64,000 nt of DNA, taken from an uncultured Enterobacterales bacterium (lineage in GTDB: Bacteria > Pseudomonadota > Gammaproteobacteria > Enterobacterales > Enterobacteriaceae). Where the stretch lies: the NCBI GenBank assembly GCA_946478305.1, contig CAMLBO010000006.1, positions 1 to 64,000 of the forward strand, written 5' to 3'. The notes below the pieces were generated by a model. It saw only the letters and a program-made list of their open reading frames with translations. It was not told where the DNA came from and searched no databases. Shown here in pieces: positions 9,078 to 15,703 of the stretch (within the stretch, counting starts at the first letter, position 1; each line of letters opens with the position of its first letter). Position numbers and translations under genes: made by a program.

Positions 9078-9103
9078 GCGCCTCCCCTTTTCTGGGGAGG
9101 CGC
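9078..9103. terminator. convergent hairpin between cybC and rnk
   Basis: Ten-bp perfect stem GCGCCTCCCC (9078-9087) / GGGGAGGCGC (9094-9103) with loop TTTTCT, lying between two converging genes. A-rich sequence follows on the plus strand, so there is no classic U-tract for cybC. Confidence 0.65.
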
Positions 9104-9110
9104 AAAAATC

Positions 9111-9521
9111 TTATCGACGTAACTCGCCGCTTGCCTCTGGCTGGAACAACAATTCGAGCACGTGAATTTCACTCTCTTTGCCATTAGGCATGGTCCAGTT
9201 AATGGTGCTGCCGACGCGCAGGCCAAGCAGTGCCGCACCCAGCGGAGCCATCACCGATAACTGCTCATCGGTATCTTTCAGTGCTGCCGGATAGACCAGC
9301 GTGCGTATATGTTCTTCGCCTTCTTTGCCTTCCGTGAAGCGTACCTTACTGTTCATCGTCACGACGTCGGCAGGCATGTCCTGCGGCGGCAGGATTTCAG
9401 CACGATCCAGTTCTTCGTTCAGGGCCTCTGCGACCGGGCTGTTGGCATAAGCCGCCTGCGCCAGAAGGGTATCTAAACGTTCTGCATCAAGCTCATTGAT
9501 GGTCAGGGTCGGTTTGCTCAT
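9111..9521 (-). CDS. rnk: Rnk, nucleoside diphosphate kinase regulator
   Basis: GreA-fold protein that binds RNA polymerase in the secondary channel and influences NDK levels in E. coli. Start ATG at 9521 gives 136 residues, exactly the E. coli length, with AGGAAA upstream. An N-terminal coiled coil shorter than in GreA ([13 protein letters not shown]) is followed by the GreA/B C-terminal fold with [10 protein letters not shown] and [20 protein letters not shown]. In E. coli rnk lies elsewhere on the chromosome. Here it sits between cybC and the accessory operon and faces away from the latter. Confidence 0.93.
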   Translation of the reverse strand: MSKPTLTINELDAERLDTLLAQAAYANSPVAEALNEELDRAEILPPQDMPADVVTMNSKVRFTEGKEGEEHIRTLVYPAALKDTDEQLSVMAPLGAALLGLRVGSTINWTMPNGKESEIHVLELLFQPEASGELRR

Positions 9522-9593
9522 AGCATTTTTCCTATTTCCTTCTGTCTCGTCAGCCCTTAGGGTGACGTAGGGATCGGCAGGGTTGCCGGTTGT

Positions 9594-9637
9594 CAAAAAG
9601 CAACACCCCCGCGCATTAGCGCAGGGGTGTTGGTGTT
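9594..9637. terminator. strong hairpin with U-tracts on both strands, upstream of the accessory operon
   Basis: Fourteen-bp stem with one mismatch: CAACACCCCCGCGC (9601-9614) / GCGCAGGGGTGTTG (9619-9632), loop ATTA. GTGTTTT follows on the plus strand and CTTTTTG on the minus strand, so it looks like an intrinsic terminator in both directions. It does not follow any identified gene: rnk starts 80 bp to the left, pointing left, and the operon starts to the right. It could insulate the operon, form an attenuator, or end a small RNA. Confidence 0.7.
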
Positions 9638-9703
9638 TTCATCTTCTATCCTCTGATACTAGGCGTAGATAGCCGAAAATGGAAGCACCAACCTATTCAT
9701 TCA

Positions 9704-9940
9704 ATGCTGCAAAAATTCCTAATGCCAGTGAAATACCCTGAACACCTACCCTTCAAGCAGTGGTATACCCAGAATAATCTCAGTTTTGAGAATGTGATCC
9801 GCTCGGGCCATCACATTTCCACTTTCAACTGGAAAAAAACCGGCTACACAGGAAATCACCTTACGGTTAGGGTAAAGACAGACGAAATACACGACTTTTT
9901 AGGTATTGCACGGCAAGGAGAGGTAACCGCGAGTGAATAA
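9704..9940 (+). CDS. hypothetical protein, first open frame of the accessory operon
   Basis: Uncharacterised 78-residue frame starting at ATG 9704, with a second ATG at 9722. I do not recognise the family. It has no signal peptide or membrane segment and is moderately rich in aromatic residues and His. The stop lies 5 bp inside the next gene. Neither ATG has a clear Shine-Dalgarno, and codon use is not distinctive, so it could be a real leader protein or a remnant of a larger gene. It is reported because it is the only frame here and the following ribosome site (AAGGAGAGG, 9915-9923) lies within it. Confidence 0.4.
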   Translation: MLQKFLMPVKYPEHLPFKQWYTQNNLSFENVIRSGHHISTFNWKKTGYTGNHLTVRVKTDEIHDFLGIARQGEVTASE

Positions 9941-10280
9941 CGGAACCGCATCTGTTAATACGGCAGGGCAAATTGGTTTGGAAGATGCAGAAGCCACCAC
10001 AGAGAAAGTGCTAAAAGATATTCAGGCGATGTTAAATGCCGAAAATATCTATACCAACGATGTCCAGCAGCAGATGTTAACCTCACATGTTAAGGCCATG
10101 GTATTACGCTCTATTACCGGCGAGCCATTACCTGAAGTTGATAAAGAGCTGTTTGACGAAATATCTGCGGAGTCAATGCGAATGGCTGAACAGGTTGTTG
10201 CCTTATTCGGGAATTTACCGATAGAGGAAGCGTATTTGCTCTCGGTGCATTTTGAAGTCGCGAAAGACAACAATTCATAA
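9933..10280 (+). CDS. stand-alone PRD-domain protein (EF_0829/AHA_3910 type)
   Basis: 115-residue protein starting at GTG 9933, with AAGGAGAGG upstream. It consists almost only of one PTS regulation domain: His52 (MLTSHVKAMVLRSITGE) and His106 (YLLSVHFEVAKDN) occupy the two phosphorylatable positions of a PRD, with ELFDEIS and MAEQVVALFGNLPIEEAY between. There is no DNA- or RNA-binding domain, so it may act by protein contact with the transporter, the enzymes or the large regulator at 17020. From memory, this short PRD family is always found beside the SFCGS/DUF4310-4312 genes, as here. Overlaps the preceding frame by 8 bp. Confidence 0.85.
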   Translation: MNNGTASVNTAGQIGLEDAEATTEKVLKDIQAMLNAENIYTNDVQQQMLTSHVKAMVLRSITGEPLPEVDKELFDEISAESMRMAEQVVALFGNLPIEEAYLLSVHFEVAKDNNS

Positions 10281-10302
10281 TTATTTATCGGGAGAAACCA
10301 TC

Positions 10303-10668
10303 ATGGGACAAATTATCGTTGTTATCGGCGACCGTTTAGGTAAAGGCCAGAAAGTAGCAGCAGGCGTTGAAGCCGCAGGTGGCAAAGCCATTGTCGTGCC
10401 TGGTGTGGCGGCTGACATGAAATTAGGCGACGTGATGAAAGCCGAAAATGCCACCTTTGGCATCTCCTTCTGCGGCAGTGGCGGTGCAGGCGCAATTACC
10501 GCGCAAACAAAATATGGATATAAAGCCAAATACGGTATGCGCTCTGTGGATGAAGGCGTGACCGCAATTAATGAAGGCTGCAATGTATTAGGTTTCGGAT
10601 TTATGGATAAAGAAGAGCTGGGTCAAAAACTGGTTGAAGCCTATATCAAGAAATTCGGCCAGCCATAA
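10303..10668 (+). CDS. SFCGS-family small glycine-rich protein (EF_0830/AHA_3911 type)
   Basis: 121-residue soluble protein of unknown function. ATG 10303 follows GGGAG at good spacing. The N-terminal half looks like an alpha/beta fold (strand IIVVIGD, helix GKGQKVAAGVEAAGG, strand KAIVVPGV). The hallmark is GISFCGSGGAGAIT with Cys57, followed by KYGYKAKYGMRS and GCNVLGFGFMDKEELGQKL. A glycine loop after a Cys at a strand end recalls PTS EIIB active sites, and also the CNTGAG loop of YhfU (DUF2620) in the E. coli yhf operon. Either link is my inference. Its stop and the next start overlap (TAATG), implying coupled synthesis with the DUF4312 protein. Confidence 0.85.
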   Translation: MGQIIVVIGDRLGKGQKVAAGVEAAGGKAIVVPGVAADMKLGDVMKAENATFGISFCGSGGAGAITAQTKYGYKAKYGMRSVDEGVTAINEGCNVLGFGFMDKEELGQKLVEAYIKKFGQP

Positions 10669-10964
10669 TGAAGCAGCAATTAACCACCACGGTGCGGGTT
10701 GAGGGAAAAGGCGAGAATAAGGCCGCCGCTTTTTCTTCCGCACTGAGTCAGGTTCAGCGAACCGTTCTAAAGTCGACGCAAAATATTTTGCTGCGTATTG
10801 AACCGCAGGACGTCAAGATAATTACGGCAGAGGAAACGGTAAAAAGGGAAAAATTCCTGTTCTTCTTTCTGGCCAGGGAGAGAAAAAGTTATTACGTGGC
10901 GTTAGACATTACCGTCAATCTGACGGCAATAAATACTGACCAGGTAGTTTTTGTCACTAAATAA
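10668..10964 (+). CDS. DUF4312-family protein (EF_0831 type)
   Basis: 98-residue protein without signal peptide, starting at ATG 10668 inside the stop codon of the SFCGS gene. The pattern is alpha/beta: TTTVRVEGKGENKAAAFSSA, then KSTQNILLRIEPQDVKII, a basic and aromatic stretch REKFLFFFLARERKSYY, and a final strand pair VALDITVNL. Function is unknown. In all neighbourhoods I recall it is next to the SFCGS and DUF4311 genes, which suggests a soluble subunit of the same transport complex. No catalytic motif is visible. Confidence 0.82.
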   Translation: MKQQLTTTVRVEGKGENKAAAFSSALSQVQRTVLKSTQNILLRIEPQDVKIITAEETVKREKFLFFFLARERKSYYVALDITVNLTAINTDQVVFVTK

Positions 10965-11038
10965 GTGCCTGCCATATAGGGGATCGTTACCTCATTAACA
11001 GGCTCAAAAATGTTAGCTATAAATGACAAGGATAACTG

Positions 11039-11815
11039 ATGTTTTTAATTATTTTATTTAAGTCGCTTATTATCGGCGGATTGGTGGGGGTTGGCGTAGG
11101 TGCAGGTGCTGCACGTATGTTCCACGCACCAAACGTGCAAGGGATGGGGGCTTTTCGTACTCTTGGGGAATTAAATTCCTGTGAAGGCGATCCGGCTTCG
11201 CATTTCTCGTTCGGTTTAGGCTTCTTCTTCAATGCCTGGGCATCTTCTGTGGCAGCAGGCTCGTTCACGCAAGATGTCGATCACCGCATCATTCCTCACT
11301 GGGCGGCAGCCGCGTTGATGTTTAAAAACCGCAACGTCGCTGAAACCCTGCATGACCCACGCAAGATGGCTATTGCCGGTGCGGTTATCGGCATGATTGT
11401 CGTCACTTTCCTCAATACCACCGCGTCTGCTGTCCCCGCATCATTGCAGGTAACGGCGGTGAAAGTGCTGGTACCTGCTGCCAACCTGTTGGTTAACACC
11501 GTGATGCCGGTGATTTTCTGGTTGGCGGCGATTGACGCAGGGCGCCGATCCGGTTTCTGGGCCACCATTTTTGGAGGGCTGGCGCAGATGATCATGGGTA
11601 ACGCAGTACCCGGTTTGGTGCTGGGTATCCTGATCGGTAAAGGCGTTGAAGAGGGCGGTTGGAACCACGTCACCCGAGTGATGATGGGGGCCATTATCGC
11701 GCTGTTCGTGCTCAGCGGGTTCTTCCGTGGCTTCGATGTGAAACTACTGCAATCCTTCATGCTGGAGGTCCCAACATGGCTAAACGGTATTCACAACTCT
11801 CTTAGCGGCAAGTAA
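11039..11815 (+). CDS. DUF4311-family integral membrane protein (EF_0832 type)
   Basis: 258-residue inner-membrane protein with about six hydrophobic segments (near residues 2-24, 55-75, 112-134, 140-163, 174-198 and 212-229). Small-residue packing motifs include GGLVGVGVGAGAARM, and a polar loop TQDVDHRIIPHW precedes a cytoplasmic stretch. NTVMPVIFWLAAIDAGRRSG and GGLAQMIMGNAVPGLVLG are typical of the family. Presumed channel or permease subunit acting with the DUF4310 protein 27 bp downstream. AAGGA lies upstream of ATG 11039. It does not look like a standard PTS EIIC by motif, but the pairing of two membrane proteins with small soluble partners is PTS-like. Confidence 0.85.
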   Translation: MFLIILFKSLIIGGLVGVGVGAGAARMFHAPNVQGMGAFRTLGELNSCEGDPASHFSFGLGFFFNAWASSVAAGSFTQDVDHRIIPHWAAAALMFKNRNVAETLHDPRKMAIAGAVIGMIVVTFLNTTASAVPASLQVTAVKVLVPAANLLVNTVMPVIFWLAAIDAGRRSGFWATIFGGLAQMIMGNAVPGLVLGILIGKGVEEGGWNHVTRVMMGAIIALFVLSGFFRGFDVKLLQSFMLEVPTWLNGIHNSLSGK

Positions 11816-11842
11816 GTTCGCGAATAAATAGAACTGGAGCTT

Positions 11843-12496
11843 ATGACAATGGAAGAACAAGCCAAAAGTAATTTCTGGTACGCCGAGTGGTCGTTCCCGA
11901 TTTTTGTTGGATTACTCTCCTCCGGGGTGTTTGCCGGAACACACATGTATTACCTGTATGGCATCGGCGCTTTTAACGAAGTGGCGTTTGTCGCGATGTT
12001 ACGTGCCGGCATGGATACCGGCGTTTACGGGGCCGTTGCGGCCTTTGGTGCCAGCTTCCTGTTTGCCCGCATTATCGAAGGTTCACTGGTCGGTATTCTC
12101 GATATCGGTGGCGCCATCCAGACCGGCATTGGCCTTGGCGTTCCGGCCATGCTGCTGGGTGCCGGGATCATCTTCCCGGTCGCGAACTTTGCGGCCTCTC
12201 TGGTTACGGGGCTGATTCTGGGACTGGCGGTGGGTTATATCATTATTCTGGCGCGTAAATTTACCATCAACCAGAGTAATTCCACCTACGGTGCAGACGT
12301 GATGATGGGGGCCGGTAACGCCTCAGGCCGCTTCCTTGGTCCATTGATTATTCTGTCTGCGATGGCGGCCTCCATTCCTATCGGTTTGGGTTCGCTGCTC
12401 GGTGCGCTGGGGTTCTATCTCTGGCAGAAACCGATCACTGGTGGTGCCATTCTGGGTGCCATGATCCTCGGTGCGATTTACCCGGTAGCCCTGTAA
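11843..12496 (+). CDS. DUF4310-family integral membrane protein (EF_0833 type)
   Basis: 217-residue inner-membrane protein, strongly hydrophobic with about six segments (roughly residues 17-38, 61-77, 84-105, 110-135, 163-190 and 197-215). Notable are the conserved-looking polar/glycine stretches FARIIEGSLVGILDIGGAIQ and STYGADVMMGAGNASGRFLG, likely substrate or partner contact regions. GGAG precedes ATG 11843. Expected to form the membrane part of an uptake system with the DUF4311 protein. Followed by an 88-bp gap with an imperfect hairpin (12524-12550) before the amidohydrolase gene. Confidence 0.85.
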   Translation: MTMEEQAKSNFWYAEWSFPIFVGLLSSGVFAGTHMYYLYGIGAFNEVAFVAMLRAGMDTGVYGAVAAFGASFLFARIIEGSLVGILDIGGAIQTGIGLGVPAMLLGAGIIFPVANFAASLVTGLILGLAVGYIIILARKFTINQSNSTYGADVMMGAGNASGRFLGPLIILSAMAASIPIGLGSLLGALGFYLWQKPITGGAILGAMILGAIYPVAL

Positions 12497-12584
12497 GAAC
12501 AGCAGTCAATAAGCAGTTAAATCAGACGTCAGGAATCTTTCCAGGCGTCTGGTGCCACTGAGAAAAGAGTACGGAGAAAAGCGT

Positions 12585-13724
12585 ATGTATGATCTGATCA
12601 TCCGCCAGGCAAAATGTCCCGACGGCAGCCTGACCGATATTGCTATCCGCGACGGTAAAATTGCCGCCACCGGCCAGCTCGACAGCGGCGCGACCGCCAC
12701 ACACATTCTTGATCTGCACGGCCAGGTTTACGCCAGCGCCGGGTGGATTGACTCCCACGTTCACTGCTACATCAAATCGCCGATTTATCATGACGAGCCC
12801 GATCTTATCGGCGTCGCGAGCGGCGTAACCACCGTGGTGGATGCTGGTAGCACGGGGGCTAATGACGTCGATGATTTTTACCAACTGACTCGTGCCGCCA
12901 AAACCAACGTCCTGGCTTTTTTGAATATCGCCCGTACCGGCATCGTGACGCAAAATGAACTGGCCGATATGAACCAGATCGACAAAGCGGCCGTGCGTGA
13001 CGCTATCACCCGTAACCCGGGTTTCATCATCGGTATTAAAGCGCGCATGAGCAGCAGCGTGGTGGGAAAAAACGGCATCAAACCGCTGGAGCGTGCCAAA
13101 GCTATCCAGCAGGAAAACAACGATCTGCCGCTGATGGTACACATCGGCAATAACCCGCCGGATCTGGACGAAATCACCGATTTGCTGACCTCGGGCGACA
13201 TCATTACCCACTGCTACAACGGTAAACCTAACCGCATTCTGTCACCGGAAGGTGTACTGCGTGACTCCGTCAAACGCGCGCTGAGTCGTGGCGTTTTGCT
13301 CGACGTCGGCCACGGCAGTGCCAGCTTCAGTTTTGAAGTGGCCCGACTGGCGATTGCGCAGGGTATCGTGCCGCACACCATCAGCTCTGATATCTATTGC
13401 CGCAACCGCGTCACCGGGCCGGTTCATAGCCTCGCGACCGTGATGTCCAAATTCTTTACCGTCGGCCTTTCGCTTGAACAGGTGATCGAATGTGTAACCT
13501 GTAACGTGGCCGACGCGCTCCGCCTGCCGTCGAAAGGACGCCTTGAGGTCGGCGCTGATGCCGACCTGACGCTGTTTGAAATCCAACATGCGCCTAAGGT
13601 GTTCGTTGACTCTGAAGGTCAGTCAGTCACCGGCGAGCAGCTCCTGGTGCCACTGGCCGCCGTGGTCGCGGGCGTAGCCCTATTAACCGATGAAGGGAAA
13701 TCAAATCATGTCTTCGAAGTCTGA
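12585..13724 (+). CDS. amidohydrolase/deacetylase-family metallohydrolase (EF_0837/AHA_3915 type)
   Basis: 379-residue cytoplasmic enzyme of the amidohydrolase superfamily, dihydroorotase-like branch. It starts at ATG 12585 with GGAG upstream; an earlier ATG at 12552 lacks a ribosome site. The binuclear metal site can be traced: His58 and His60 (WIDSHVHC), Lys152 as likely carboxylated bridge (GIKARMSSS), His186 (MVHIGNN), His209 (ITHCYNG) and Asp269 (HTISSDIYC). Such enzymes open cyclic amides or remove N-acyl groups. Given the DgaE- and DgaF-like genes that follow, deacylation or ring opening of an amino sugar acid is plausible. The next gene starts 17 bp before its stop. Confidence 0.88.
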   Translation: MYDLIIRQAKCPDGSLTDIAIRDGKIAATGQLDSGATATHILDLHGQVYASAGWIDSHVHCYIKSPIYHDEPDLIGVASGVTTVVDAGSTGANDVDDFYQLTRAAKTNVLAFLNIARTGIVTQNELADMNQIDKAAVRDAITRNPGFIIGIKARMSSSVVGKNGIKPLERAKAIQQENNDLPLMVHIGNNPPDLDEITDLLTSGDIITHCYNGKPNRILSPEGVLRDSVKRALSRGVLLDVGHGSASFSFEVARLAIAQGIVPHTISSDIYCRNRVTGPVHSLATVMSKFFTVGLSLEQVIECVTCNVADALRLPSKGRLEVGADADLTLFEIQHAPKVFVDSEGQSVTGEQLLVPLAAVVAGVALLTDEGKSNHVFEV

Positions 13725-14841
13725 GCAGTCCCTGTACGAGAAATACGGTCTTAAGCAGGTGATTAACGCCTCCGGTCGTATGACAATTCTGGGTGTATCT
13801 ACCCCGCGCCCGGAAGTGGCTGACGTAGTCAATACCGGCCTGAATCACTTCTTTGAGATGAAAGATGTGGTCAACAAAACCGGTGCATACATTGCGAAAT
13901 TGCTGGGCGTTGAGAATGCGGTGGTGGTCTCCTGTGCATCGTCCGGCATGGCGCAGTCTGTTGCTGCAGTGATCATCAAAGATAACGCGTGGTTGCTGGA
14001 AAACCTGCATGCCGCACCGCTGGAAGTGCCTCACGATATCGTGCTGCCCAAAGGCCATAACGTTAACTTTGGCGCGCCGGTAGGCACAATGGTCATGCTG
14101 GGCGGCGGGAAAGTGGTCGAAGCTGGGTATGCCAACGAATGCTCGCCTGCGCAACTCGCCGCCTGCATTACGCCACGTACGGCAGCCATCTTGTACATCA
14201 AGTCGCACCACTCCGTGCAGAAAAGCATTCTGTCTGTTGAAGAAGCCGCCGCCGTAGCGCGTGAGCACAACGTGCCGCTGATTGTGGATGCGGCAGCCGA
14301 AGAGGATCTGACCTGTTATTACGAAATGGGTGCCGATCTGGTGATTTACAGCGGTGCGAAAGCCATCGAAGGGCCGACCAGCGGTCTGGTGGTCGGTAAA
14401 CAGCAGTATGTCGAATGGGTGAAATTGCAGTCCAACGGCATTGGCCGCGCGATGAAAGTCGGCAAAGAGGGCATCCTCGGCCTGACGCAGGCGATTGAAA
14501 GCTACATTACCCTGCCGAAAACCACCGGTCAGGAGATGGTCGACAAGATGATGCCATTCATTGAAAGTCTGAATCAAATCAACGGTGTCACCGGCCGTGT
14601 GGTGTGGGACAGCGCCGGACGCGACATTGCGCGCACCGAGATCACCTTTGATGAAGCGGTACTGGGCTGGAAAACCAAGGCCATTGTGGATGCGATGAAA
14701 AACGGCGATATCGCCATTTACTTCCGCGGCTACCGTGCCAACGAAGGCAAGATTGAAGTGGATGTGCGCAGCGTAACGCCGCCGCAGCTCGCCATTGTCG
14801 CTGCGCGTTTCAAACAACTTTTCAGCGGAGAAAAAGCATGA
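13708..14841 (+). CDS. DgaE-like PLP-dependent ammonia-lyase
   Basis: 377-residue fold-type I PLP enzyme of the SelA-like branch. The best-known relative, Salmonella DgaE, converts D-glucosaminate-6-phosphate to 2-keto-3-deoxy-6-phosphogluconate plus ammonia. The start ATG 13708 has AAGGGA upstream; ATG 13690 lies deeper in the previous gene. Lys218 in LVIYSGAKAIEGPTSGLVVG is the expected Schiff-base lysine and Asp194 in LIVDAAAEED the ring-nitrogen ligand. VVVSCASSGMAQSVAAVI lines the cofactor phosphate. It overlaps the amidohydrolase gene by 17 bp and the aldolase gene by ATGA, so the three enzymes form one translational block. Confidence 0.88.
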   Translation: MSSKSEQSLYEKYGLKQVINASGRMTILGVSTPRPEVADVVNTGLNHFFEMKDVVNKTGAYIAKLLGVENAVVVSCASSGMAQSVAAVIIKDNAWLLENLHAAPLEVPHDIVLPKGHNVNFGAPVGTMVMLGGGKVVEAGYANECSPAQLAACITPRTAAILYIKSHHSVQKSILSVEEAAAVAREHNVPLIVDAAAEEDLTCYYEMGADLVIYSGAKAIEGPTSGLVVGKQQYVEWVKLQSNGIGRAMKVGKEGILGLTQAIESYITLPKTTGQEMVDKMMPFIESLNQINGVTGRVVWDSAGRDIARTEITFDEAVLGWKTKAIVDAMKNGDIAIYFRGYRANEGKIEVDVRSVTPPQLAIVAARFKQLFSGEKA

Positions 14842-15578
14842 AGCTGACCCCGAATTTCTACCGTGACCGCGTGTGCCTGAACGTACTGGCCGGTTCTAAA
14901 GACAACGCCCGCGATATTTATGATGCGGCGCAGGGGCACGTGCTGGTGGGCGTATTGTCAAAAAATTACGCCGATGTGCCGAGCGCCGTGGCGGACATGA
15001 AAGAGTACTCCGTGCTGATTGAGAACGCATTGTCTGTCGGCCTGGGTACCGGCGACCCGCGCCAGTCACTGATGGTCAGTCAGATCTCCCAACAGGTTCA
15101 GCCCCAGCATGTGAATCAGGTTTTCACCGGCGTCGGCACCAGTCGTGCGTTGCTCGGCCAGAATGACAGCGTCGTTAACGGTTTGATTTCGCCAACCGGC
15201 AAAGTGGGCTGGGTAAAAATCAACACCGGGCCGCTGAGTTCCACTGAGGCTGACGCGATTGTACCCGTTGAAACGGCCATAGCACTGCTCAAAGACATGG
15301 GCGGCAGCTCGGTCAAATATTTCCCTATGGGGGGCCTAAAAACCCGCGACGAATTTGCCGCCGTGGCTCGTGCCTGCGCAGAACATGATTTTTGGCTGGA
15401 ACCGACCGGCGGCATCGACCTGGAAAACTTCGAGCCGATTATGGAAATCGCGCTGGAAGCCGGGGTGAGCAAAATCATCCCACATATCTATAGCTCAATC
15501 ATCGACAGCGCCAGCGGGAATACCCGCCCTGACGATGTCAGAACCCTGCTGGCCAGCGTTAAAAAGCTGATCGGTTAA
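14838..15578 (+). CDS. DgaF-like KDGP aldolase (EF_0839 type)
   Basis: 246-residue class I aldolase family protein. DgaF cleaves 2-keto-3-deoxy-6-phosphogluconate to pyruvate and glyceraldehyde-3-phosphate. Lys160 in GGSSVKYFPMGGLKTRDEF is the predicted Schiff-base lysine. FWLEPTGGIDLENF and GVSKIIPHIYSSIIDSASG complete the barrel, with a phosphate-binding look. Start ATG 14838 overlaps the ammonia-lyase stop (ATGA). It is the last gene of the tightly packed block; 125 bp and a hairpin separate it from the lactonase gene. The reaction is inferred from family and neighbours. Confidence 0.88.
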   Translation: MKLTPNFYRDRVCLNVLAGSKDNARDIYDAAQGHVLVGVLSKNYADVPSAVADMKEYSVLIENALSVGLGTGDPRQSLMVSQISQQVQPQHVNQVFTGVGTSRALLGQNDSVVNGLISPTGKVGWVKINTGPLSSTEADAIVPVETAIALLKDMGGSSVKYFPMGGLKTRDEFAAVARACAEHDFWLEPTGGIDLENFEPIMEIALEAGVSKIIPHIYSSIIDSASGNTRPDDVRTLLASVKKLIG

Positions 15579-15631
15579 GGTTCACTGGCCACTTTCCTTT
15601 CGCGCTGCGAGCTGTCTGCGCTGTTAAACAC

Positions 15632-15660
15632 CCTGCGTCCGTCCTTTGGGGCGGTGCAGG
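15632..15660 (+). other. strong stem-loop between aldolase and lactonase genes
   Basis: CCTGC (15632-15636) pairs with GCAGG (15656-15660), and CCGTCC (15639-15644) with GGGCGG (15649-15654, one G-T pair). There is a small bulge and a TTTG loop. No U-tract follows, so it is more likely an mRNA processing or partial-attenuation element than a full terminator. Confidence 0.4.
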
Positions 15661-15703
15661 ACTCCCGCGTTTGTCTGGCAATCCCTTTAAATTGAGGAAA
15701 TGT

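Noticed and set aside
9594-9637. BglG-type RNA antiterminator (RAT) site at the operon head
   Set aside because: The regulator carries DNA-binding HTH domains and no CAT RNA-binding domain, so a RAT mechanism has no support.
9633-9703. Sigma-54 promoter for the accessory operon, given rpoN nearby
   Set aside because: No TGGCAC-N5-TTGC-like pair found, and the regulator has no sigma-54-activating AAA domain.
10303-12496. Mannose-type D-glucosaminate PTS (DgaABCD)
   Set aside because: None of the genes shows the IIA/IIB/IIC/IID mannose-family motifs; the transporter genes belong to DUF families.
13627-14817. 396-codon frame antisense to the DgaE-like gene
   Set aside because: Low-complexity His/Arg-rich translation typical of an antisense shadow; the sense gene has its catalytic residues.
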